DNA of 64,000 nucleotides from Gigaspora rosea. Its lineage: Eukaryota > Glomeromycota > Glomeromycetes > Diversisporales > Gigasporaceae. Position numbers and translations under genes: made by a program. Location: the NCBI GenBank assembly GCA_003550325.1, contig QKWP01000071.1, positions 254,810 through 318,809 of the forward strand. Reading direction: 5' to 3'. Shown here piece after piece: positions 56,000-64,000 of the stretch (positions are counted from its first letter, which is position 1; each line of letters begins with the position of its first letter). The notes beneath the pieces are model-generated. The model saw nothing but the letters and a program-made list of their open reading frames with translations, did no database searches and had not been told where the DNA came from.

Positions 56000-57329
56000 A
56001 ACAAAAAAAATTGAATAGCTTATCTTTATACCACTCTGTATAATTAGTAATTATTACTGCAAAGTAAATACCTTTAAAAAAAAGTAATAATAAAAATTAA
56101 AACTAAGAGTATCAAAGAGTCAATACATGCTTTAAAAAATAGTAGAAAAGAAAACATTAAATTCATAGTTTTGGAATTTACAAAGAATAAAAGTTCTAAT
56201 AAAAGAAATACAATTTACAGTCTTCCTCCTCTATAATCACCTCCTATATAATCACAACTTCATACAATCACATTAATTTTTGAGACAATTTATTAAAAAA
56301 ACTTATAAAAAAACTTCTATATAATTATACTCTTTTATAAATACCAATTTTCTCGATACAAACTGTGTAATATAAAGAAAGAAAACTGTATATTAAATTT
56401 TTTTGCTATAGAAATTCAAAAATTATAACAAGCTTGGGTCTTACAGAAAAAATTATAATAGAAAATGGTATAGATTAGAAAAAGGTGATTTCCTTCTGGT
56501 TTGGAAAGTCTTCTATAATTTCTTATTAGAAAAGGTAAACAAAGAACTAAGAATACAAAATTATGCCAAAAACACCACCAAATTTTAGTTTTAATCACTA
56601 GAAAAAGAAATATATAATCCAAGTAGTAGTAATCTTTGTAGGTGATATAATCTGAATTGCACTCTCTAGAAATATTATAGAAAAAATTTTAAAAGTTTAG
56701 CAGAATTCTATCTTATCAACATATCCAAATAAATAGCAATAAATCAAAATTAGTAGTACTAAACTACTCAAAAAGCCAGGAGCCAAAAGTTAACTTTAGT
56801 GATACAATTATCAAAGCAGAGAATAATAAAACAATTACAAAAGTACTAGGTATATGGTTTAATAAGAGTGGTAACATATATTATGTAATATTATTTTACT
56901 ATACCCCTTACCTCCCTCCCCCTTATATAAAAGAAATTTGATTAGCTATTATGAACTTCTATATTTAACATAAGATATTAGAAACCCCCTCTCTCTAAAA
57001 TATTATATAATATTTGTTACCATCCTAACCAAATGAAAAAGACCTATATTAAAGCAAAGACAAAAAAAATAGTATGACAAACAGTCCAAGAGTGAAGCTA
57101 TAAAAAATCTTGCTGTGCTAGTTATTATATATAAACAATGCATATATCATGCCAAAGCTTTACTATCTGCTACAACTGTCTAAAATATTCAAGCAAGAAG
57201 TTGAGATTATATACTAACTATATATTAGACTAGTTAAGAACAAAACAGATTTAGTAAGTATAGTAAAATTTATTTAGTTTACTATCATGGCCTAGAGAGC
57301 TGTTAACCATTATAGTACGAGCTTCTAAC
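56000..57329 (+). pseudogene. LINE-type reverse transcriptase remnant, first part
   Basis: At about 56628 a frame reads VIFVGDII-stop-IALSRN, a decayed form of the [YF]xDD..WI RT motif. From 56741 it reads KSKLVVLNYSKSQEP, SDTIIKAENNKTITK and VLGIWFNKSGN, which matches the RT thumb-proximal motif (SKTK...LG) of LINEs. Many stops interrupt the rest. A hAT element enters at 57330, and the remainder may resume at 61314. Confidence 0.7.
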
Positions 57330-58355
57330 TAGTGTTATGAATAGGCAAAAAATCATAATCAAATAGTTAGTTAAAAATTTTTAAAAAATCGATTAATAGT
57401 TGATTATATTTAACTAATTAACTAATTTATTAATCAGTGATTAATTGACTAATCAATTAGGAGAGTGCCATTTATCACCTAATTTCTAGGGTTGGAGAAG
57501 GGTCAAAAAATTATCAGGTTCTAATAGCAGATAGTTTTTATTATTAAAATTTTTAAAAATTTTTAAACTTTAATATTAAATAATTTTGAACCAGTGATCC
57601 GTTTTGGATAATTTTACTACCAGAATGTTTGTTTTAATGAGATGATTCCAATAAGCCTAAAAATATCAAAATCCAATTACAGGATCCCAAGATCTTTATA
57701 TATAGGTTTGTATTGCTTTAATTATGCATATATTAAAAATTATTATTAAAGATTTTATAAACTTTAATATTGAATAACTTCTGAACCAGTGATCCGTTTT
57801 AGATGATTTTACTACCAAAATGCTCATCTCAATAAGATAATTCTAATGAATCTAAAATTGTTAAATTCTGATTACAGGATCCCAAGATCTTATAAATTTG
57901 TGTTGTTTTAATATATTTTATATTAAAATAATACAAATCTATCTCTTAAACTGTAAGCAAATCCAGGCAAATTTGGCTGGAAAATATGCTTATGATCTAT
58001 ATTTTTTAAAACTTAAGATATTTAATTAAAATTTTTTTTGATAATATTTGAAAATAAGGATTATATTATAGTAGTATTTAATTATATATTATAAGAAAAA
58101 AAGTTTAAGTTGCTAATAAGCTAAAAATAGAAAAATTTTAAAAAATTTTTTATCCAAAATAATATCTACTTTTTCTTGGCGAACTCTATAAATATTAGCT
58201 CTAGCTTTCTAATTTAATAGAATGATATAGTTTATAAAAAGGATTACAACTTTTATTATTGCAACTTTTGTGATTTACTTGTAAAAATTAGGACTTGTAT
58301 TAAAAGTAAAATTTTTTTTATAGACGGGAACATATAAAATTTAAGAAAACTAAAG

Positions 58356-59437
58356 GACCCTGGGTCGGATAGCGCAGTGGTTAGTGCTTCGAGATCGTAT
58401 TTGCAAGGTCGCCGGTTCGAGTCTAGTGGATGACAAAAACCGTGTTAGGACTACGAATATTGGAAAAAATAAGATCTACGATGAGGCGTCGAACATCTCC
58501 TGTTTCTGGACATGGTACTATAGTGACAATGAGTGCGTGACATAACCACAAGGTCATGCAGCATCCAGAAAAAGAAAAAATCTGACAAAAAACGTCGTAA
58601 ACATAAGGACCATCTACTATAAAAAGGAATAAGACAAACAGGAACCTAACGCTACACCGACTGAAAATGGAAGTAGCTCCCGAGGTTGATAACAAATGCC
58701 TGACCTATATAGCGACCCGGCGGAGTATGTAGGTCCTTCAAGCTGCCTATGATCCTACAAGGTACAGGGCACCGGGCGTGGTTGGCCGGCTGAAGGAAGC
58801 CGGAAAAAACGGACAATTGGAGGGAGGTATAGATAGTGATACAAATCGATGAAAATTTTTCAATCGATTAGTTGATAGATCATTTTATCCAACTAATCGA
58901 TTAGTCAATTTTATTCAACTAATCGATTAGTTGGCCAATTGATTAATCAACTAATCGATTAATCGATTAGTTGACTAATCGATTGACCAACTAATCGATT
59001 GACCAACTAATCGATTAGTTGAATAAATAATAAACAAAACTTGGTAAAAGATATATAAGGTAGCAATTGAAACAGCCGGGTTGATATTCTTATATGATCG
59101 GTTAATTAAACAACCAATTGTCTAGTCAATTAATTGACCAATCGACTAGTTGATTAATTGATTAGTTGGCCAATCGACTAATCGATTAGTCGACTAATCG
59201 ATTAGTCGACTAATTGATTAATCGACTAAGTTGGGTCTGTAAAATTCAAATCGATTAGTTGTCAACTTTACAACTAATCGATTAATTCGATTTTTGATTC
59301 ATATCACTAGGTATAGATTAGTATAACTAGTTAAAATAGATAGTGAAATGTAGATCAACATGTCACAAATATTGATATTAATAAATGAGCGCCAAACGCG
59401 CCCCAACAGCCATCGAGCTGAAGGGTTAAACAAAAAA
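58356..59437 (+). mobile_element. second tRNA-derived SINE family, interrupted by a hAT
   Basis: It starts with a tRNA-like head: A box TAGCGCAGTGG (58370-58380) and B box GGTTCGAGTCT (58414-58424). It ends in poly(A) at about 59432-59440. The flanking 19-20-bp duplication is imperfect: AATTTAAGAAAACTAAAG and AATTTATGAAAACCTAAAG. Without the hAT (58834-59309) it is about 600 bp. The body is GC-rich and different from the SINE at 11438, so this is a separate family. The 90-codon minus-strand frame inside it is not a gene. Confidence 0.82.
58834..59309. mobile_element. hAT-type MITE built of AATCGATTAGT words, 476 bp
   Basis: TIRs TAGTGATACAAATCGAT and the complement of TTGATTCATATCACTA; exact 8-bp duplication GGTATAGA at 58826-58833 and 59310-59317. 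The interior is a self-complementary patchwork of CTAATCGATTAGT units. Confidence 0.92.
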
Positions 59438-60173
59438 AAAATTTATGAAAACCTAAAGAAAATTTTATAGTAAAAATTTTAAAATAAAAACTTTAAACTT
59501 TTATTGCTTTAAAGTTTAATAATTTTAAAAAATTTTCATAATAAAGTTTATAAAATATATTTTAAAGAAAATATTCTATACCCATATACTTAATAAATTT
59601 TTATTTTATTTAAAAAAATGTAATATTTATAAAAAAATCCAGGCAAAATTGCCTGGATTACAGTTTAAAGAATAATAATCTTAGAATACTACGATCTGAA
59701 TTTAACAATTTTAGGTTCATTAGAATCATCTTATTGAGATGAGCATTTTTGTAGTAAAATCATCTAAAATGGAACATTAGTTCAGAAGTTATTCAATATT
59801 AAGGTTTTTAATATATACAAAAATAATATAATTAAAGCAATACAAACCTATAATGATCTCAGAATCCTGTAATTGGAATTTGATAATTTTAGGCTTGTTG
59901 GAATCATCTCATTGAGACGAACAATTTGGCAGTAAAAACATCAAACCAGATTACTAGTTCAAAAATTATTTAATATTTAAATTTAATAATTTTTAGAAAT
60001 TTTAATAATTTTAGCCAATCAAATTGCAGTATTTAATAACAGGTAGAAGGAGGGGGTAGCCTCTTAGTGGCAAAAAATCAGATAATAAATGGCACTCTCT
60101 TAGTTAAATATCTGATGTATACTGTATATATGATCTTTATATACTCTTATATTCAGTATAGTATATAGAGATA

Positions 60174-60393
60174 AGTCAATAGAAAAGGACAAATTATTTT
60201 TAGTAAAATTTTTTTAATTTTTAAATTAAATATTTTAACAACTATTTAATCAAATTTGCTAAAAAATTTTTTATTTAATCTTGAAATTATATAGAATTAA
60301 AATAAAAAAAAATTTATTAAAAGTTGTTAAAAGATTTAAGCTTAAAGTCAAGAAAACTTTTATTTAAAGTAATTAGTCCTTTTTCTACTGACT
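60174..60393. mobile_element. MITE with AGTCAATAGAAAAGGAC ends, 220 bp
   Basis: AGTCAATAGAAAAGGACAAA complements TTAGTCCTTTTTCTACTGACT. Interior AT-rich. Inserted in the old hAT copy. Confidence 0.65.
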
Positions 60394-60442
60394 CACCCCC
60401 TATGTTGGTATATAGACAACTAATCAATTAACCAACTAATTG

Positions 60443-61161
60443 TTTTTTTTTTTTTTTAAGCTTAGAGGCCGTGTGCTATGGCCGGGATTTTATTATGAGT
60501 TATAGTGACGTAATATTTGTTACATGAATGAGGATACAACTAGCCACACGTGCACTTTTGGTGCCTAATTTAAGTAGTCCGCCCGAAGGTTCTACACTAG
60601 CTGCCATACCTACAACCCAACTACGGGAATTGTCTATTTAAACCCTCTGGTTCATGGTCCTCCTATTACTACCTACCCGACGCACTACATTTAATGCAGA
60701 TATTGTGGGCCACAACCCTTTTAGGTATCGACGACCTAAGGGCTACTTTACCCTCGCACAAGAGCCTACCAGAACAAATTCCATGTCCCATACATGTACC
60801 ATTGCCCAGATTTGGTAACCGAGGCTACCTGCCCTTATTAGGTTCGTTCCGATCGTAGTATCCGCCTTCTCTGGTGCATACCGTAGGACCGATTTTCACT
60901 ACCTCCTAACTCGGGTCTTGCCAAACGGGTTCTTGTGGGGTTTTCCAGTTTCCTGGATTTGCGATGTAACACATACATCATTGCGCCCGCAGGCTCCCAT
61001 TCAAGATGGTGGAACCAAGGTTACAGGTTTAGCGCCCAACCGCTCATAAGCCACAATCACCGAACGCAGATTTAACTTCAAAACGTCGCCAGTGGGATTC
61101 GAACTGTCAACCTGCCGCTTGGGGGGTGACACCTTGACCACTTCTCTAAGGCTCCACACCC
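60443..61161 (-). mobile_element. tRNA-derived SINE, 719 bp, full length
   Basis: Same family as 11438-12148. The 16-bp duplication ATTAACCAACTAATTG (60427-60442, 61162-61177) is exact, and the poly(A) appears as T15 at the left. The minus-strand head keeps the A box TTAGAGAAGTGG and B box GTTCGAATCC. The target lies in the ATCGATTAGT hAT element. This copy looks young. Confidence 0.92.
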
Positions 61162-61321
61162 ATTAACCAACTAATTGATTAATCGATTAATCAATTAATC
61201 AATTAGTTAATCGATTAGTTGGTTAATTGATTAAAATTGTATTGTAATAGTCAATCGATTAGTTGCCAACTCAATTAACTAATTGATTAATTGATTTTTG
61301 ATTCATATTACTACTTCTAAC

Positions 61322-62866
61322 CAAACAAATAATAAGCCTAATACAGAGACTAAATAGGCATGAAATTATTGAAAGAATCATAAAAATGAAGATAAAGCAA
61401 GACTAACTCAGAGCAGGATTGTTAAGCAGCTTAGCAGTTTATTAAAAAAAGACAGAAAAAAAAGATTATAGAAACACAACTTGGTCTATTTAACTATCCT
61501 ATATAGAAGAAATAAATGATAGTATCCATGCTAAAAACTAGCTTTAGAAAATAAAGGTTTTAAAAGTTTAATAAGAGATTTTTTGAAACTACAGTCAGAC
61601 CTCCCTAAATGCAACCTCTCTAAATACATAACTCTCTAAATGTATAGCTCGATTTGGTCCCAACTCATATGTTACTTATAGATTTTTACCTCCCTAAATG
61701 CATACCTCTCTAAATGCAAAGTTTTTTATCAGACCTTCGTTATGCATTTAGAGAGGTTTGACTATATATCTGTATCCAAAAAATCACAAAATTTTTATGA
61801 AATTAGACTTATTTTTATAGCACAACTTATTAATAAAAAGGGGGACTCTTTAATTTTGTGGCATTAGTTCAAACTACTAAGAGATATCTCATATAAAGAA
61901 ACAAAAATAAATTGGTTCAAAAAAAATTACAAAAAACTATTAGATATAAGAGGTAAAAAGAAAATTCTAGAGTAGTACAAGTTGAATAGCAAAAGCATAG
62001 CAGGACCAAAATATATATAGATAAATCAGATATTAGTTTGCTTATTTTGGGTATTTTTATATAGATCTTTTTATTAATATTTTTGTTTATTTTTAGAGGT
62101 TTATTGCAGATCTTTTTATTTTTAGTAATTTTATAATAAATTTGACCTATCTATATATATTTCAGAATCCTAGTATGACAATACAAATTAACTACCAGAG
62201 TTATTACCAAACAAACAGAAAAGAAAATGAGTATTGTATAAAGAAGGTAACAAAGATTCAACAGTTTTTAGCACAGGCAGAATGACTAAAAAGTATAAAA
62301 AAGTAATTATAGTCAAGCCTCAGAAAAGAGAATAGCCCAGAGTAATCAAAAGTCATTAAATTATAAGAGTGCTTTCAAAATATATATATTTAAAAAGGAA
62401 AAGAGTAGATATCTGCTTTAAAAAAAACATGTTTTGGTATAGAAAGATATAAGAAAACAAGTATACTTAGATCTAGTAGATTATAAGAAAGTAAAAAGTT
62501 TAAAAAAAAGTTAATTAGAAGTTATATTGTAAATCAAAAAATAGCTAATAATTTTATTCAACAACTCAAATTTAACTCTAAATATGATCTAGCAGAAATG
62601 TTATATTTTACTAATAGATCTTTGCTAGTAGCAGATAGCTGTAGTGATTGTAGCAAGATAGCGGCAATATGAATACAAGTAGATTAAAACAAACCAGAGT
62701 GCTTTATTAGAACTCTATAAGTGCTTGATATTGGCTAAAGTTTCTTGCCATAATAGGTTTGACAAGGTTTTAAAGTTGTAACCTTTTATTTGAAAGCTGT
62801 AATGTTTTGCTATAATAGGTGCAATAGTCATAATTTATAAAATAGTTGCAATAGATATAATTGTTG
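61322..62866 (+). pseudogene. LINE remnant, probable continuation of 56000-57329
   Basis: Decayed frames read FIAQLINKKGDSLILWH, KETKINWFKKNYKKLLDIRG and LNSKSIAGPKYI, separated by stops. The composition and position, directly beyond the hAT target duplication, suggest the C-terminal part of the same LINE. That continuity is inference. Confidence 0.5.
61592..61764. mobile_element. pogo-like MITE, 173 bp
   Basis: Ends CAGTCAGACCTCCCTAAATG and the complement of CATTTAGAGAGGTTTGACTA with TA on both sides (61590-61591, 61765-61766). Repeated CTCTCTAAATGCA words fill it. Inserted in the LINE remnant. Confidence 0.85.
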
Positions 62867-62869
62867 TAA

Positions 62870-64000
62870 GGGGGCTTCCAGAAATTATGTAATATTTTGT
62901 TACTAATAAATTTCAAATTTTATTTTACCCACTCACACCAGATACTCTATTAGCCAATCAAATTTTTTATTTTTTAAAATTTATTTATATATTTCAATTT
63001 ATAAAATTGATAATAACTATTGCTTTACTAGTGATACAAATCGAAAATTGAATTAATCGATTAGTTGTAAAGTTGACAACTAATCGATTTGAATTTTACA
63101 GACCCAACTTAGTCGATTAATCGATTAGTTGACTAATCAATTAATCAATTGGCCAACTAATTGATTAATCGACTAATTAATCGATTAGTCAATTGGTCGT
63201 TTAATCAACTGATCATATAAGAATGTCAACCTGGCTGTTTTCAGTTGCTACCTTACGTGTATTTTACCAAGTTTTGTTTATTATTTATTCAATTAATCGA
63301 TTGGTCAATCGATAATCAACTAATCGATTAATCGATTAGTCAATTAATCGCCAACTAATCGATTAGTTGAATAAAATTGATTAATCGATTAGTTGGTTAA
63401 AATGATCTATCTATCAACTAATCGATTGAAAAATTTTTATCAATTTGTATCACTATGCTTTACTGGACCAATTTAGATTATTTAACTACTAAAATGTTCA
63501 TTTTACTAAGATGATTCTAACAAGCCCAAAATTGTTAATATCTAATTACAGGATCCCAACTTTTGTATAATTTTAATAGTAATTTTTTAGAATTAGTAAA
63601 TAAATTTCTTTAATATTGAATAACTTTTAATCCACTAGCCCATTATGGATAATTTAATTACCAAAATATTCATCTTAGTGAAACAATTCTAACAAGCCCA
63701 AAAACACTAAATTCTAATCACAGAATTTCAAAATCAATAAAGATTTTATTGTTTGTCTGACAATACAAATCTTTATTGATTTTAGAATCTTGTTATTAGA
63801 ATTTAGCAATTTTGGCTTGTTAAAATTATCTCACTGAGATGAAAATTTTGATAGTTAAGTCATCCAAAATGTGACAGTGGATCAAAAGTTATTCAATATT
63901 AAAGAAACTTACTTAGTGATTCTAAAAATCACTATTAAAAATTACACAAAAGTTGAATGATCTTGGGACCCTGTAATTAGGTTTAATGATTTTGGGCTTG
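62870..64000. mobile_element. left part of a TAA-flanked hairpin element, running off the window
   Basis: It begins GGGGGCTTCCAGAAATTATG after TAA (62867-62869), like the left ends at 14498 and 37340. Shared-skeleton modules occur at 63465-63560, 63615-63720, 63770-63900 and from 63950 to the edge, in alternating orientation. The right end is not in the window. Confidence 0.6.
63029..63455. mobile_element. hAT-type MITE built of AATCGATTAGT words, 427 bp, inverted copy
   Basis: Ends TAGTGATACAAATCGA and the complement of TTTGTATCACTA; exact 8-bp duplication TGCTTTAC at 63021-63028 and 63456-63463. It is the reverse-oriented relative of 58834-59309, sharing GACCCAACTTAGTCGATTAA and ATCATATAAGAATGTCAACC. 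Confidence 0.92.

Larger units (their letters stand above)
57942..59672. mobile_element. mariner-like non-autonomous element, host of a SINE
   Basis: TCTCTTAAACTGTAAGC and CCAGGCAAATTTGGCTGG at the left mirror CCAGGCAAAATTGCCTGG and ATTACAGTTTAAAGA at the right; the target looks like TA. The body is homologous to 32438-33093 (TTTACTTGTAAAAATTAGGA, TATAGACGGGAACATATAAA). The right border is uncertain by a few bases. Confidence 0.7.
57461..60099. mobile_element. foldback element with GAGAGTGCCATTTAT ends
   Basis: GAGAGTGCCATTTATCACC complements GATAATAAATGGCACTCTC; TTAG is present at both flanks (57457-57460, 60100-60103), which may be a TTA-type target. Inverted shared-skeleton modules lie at 57580-57940 and 59680-60010. 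The middle is occupied by the element at 57942-59672. Confidence 0.75.
57330..61313. mobile_element. hAT-type ATCGATTAGT-repeat element (oldest copy), exploded by later insertions
   Basis: Ends TAGTGTTATGAATAGGC and the complement of TTTGATTCATATTACTA with exact 8-bp duplication CTTCTAAC at 57322-57329 and 61314-61321. Its own sequence is only 57330-57460, parts of 60100-60442 and 61162-61313. The rest is inserted: 57461-60099, 60174-60393 and 60443-61161. Confidence 0.8.

Noticed and set aside
58361..58433. A functional tRNA gene
   Set aside because: A and B boxes are good, but the acceptor and T stems do not pair and there is a 600-bp body, poly(A) and target duplication, so it is a SINE head.
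58423..58695. 90-codon minus-strand frame
   Set aside because: Lies inside the SINE body, no recognisable domain, no conserved context.
58834..59309. CRISPR-like array of AATCGATTAG repeats
   Set aside because: No regular spacers or fixed period; TIRs and an 8-bp target duplication show a hAT MITE, in a eukaryotic context.

Overview
The window looks like nuclear DNA of an AT-rich, repeat-laden fungus. An arbuscular-mycorrhizal (Glomeromycotina-type) genome is the best guess. This rests on short GT-AG introns, TTAGGG-like repeats, a degenerate TKL-type kinase fragment, pogo and FAR1-type MULE transposases, and a multicopy DDE-like gene of a kind I associate with such genomes. That assignment is inference; no marker gene settles it. 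Almost everything is transposon-derived, and most elements are nested inside others.

Region by region. 0.3-8.8 kb: a multi-exon minus-strand gene of about 1,130 codons, cut in two by a 4.3-kb pogo-type transposon. The transposon encodes a decayed DDD transposase and carries a piece of a Ras GTPase gene with its intron border. 9-16.5 kb: hairpin (foldback) elements, small TIR elements, a 0.7-kb tRNA-derived SINE and two hAT-type insertions. 16.5-20.1 kb: a broken FAR1/MULE transposase and a kinase C-lobe relic. 21.5-21.9 kb: KGD4, the one clearly intact, recognisable host gene. 23.6-31 kb: minisatellites, foldbacks and tandem repeats. 30.8-35.6 kb: a large TAA-flanked element holding an A-tailed retroelement and an unidentified two-exon gene. 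35.9-45.5 kb: a composite hAT unit, long hairpin arrays, A-tailed retroelements, a MULE-type MITE and an RNA-polymerase-beta-like peptide. 46.2-46.7 kb: a solo LTR. 47.7-48.9 kb: a multi-exon membrane-protein gene. 51-55 kb: one retroelement nested in another, then a 539-bp palindrome. 56-64 kb: a decayed LINE interrupted by a six-level stack of nested elements.

Two features stand out. First, many foldback families with different central palindromes share one ordered sequence skeleton, seen at more than a dozen sites. Second, exact target-site duplications (8 bp for hAT, TAA for Harbinger-like, TA for pogo/mariner-like, 5 bp for the LTR, 15-17 bp for A-tailed retroelements) allow a relative insertion history to be read directly from the sequence. 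Apart from KGD4 and the membrane-protein gene I see no convincing intact host gene, so the window is best read as a transposon graveyard between genes.
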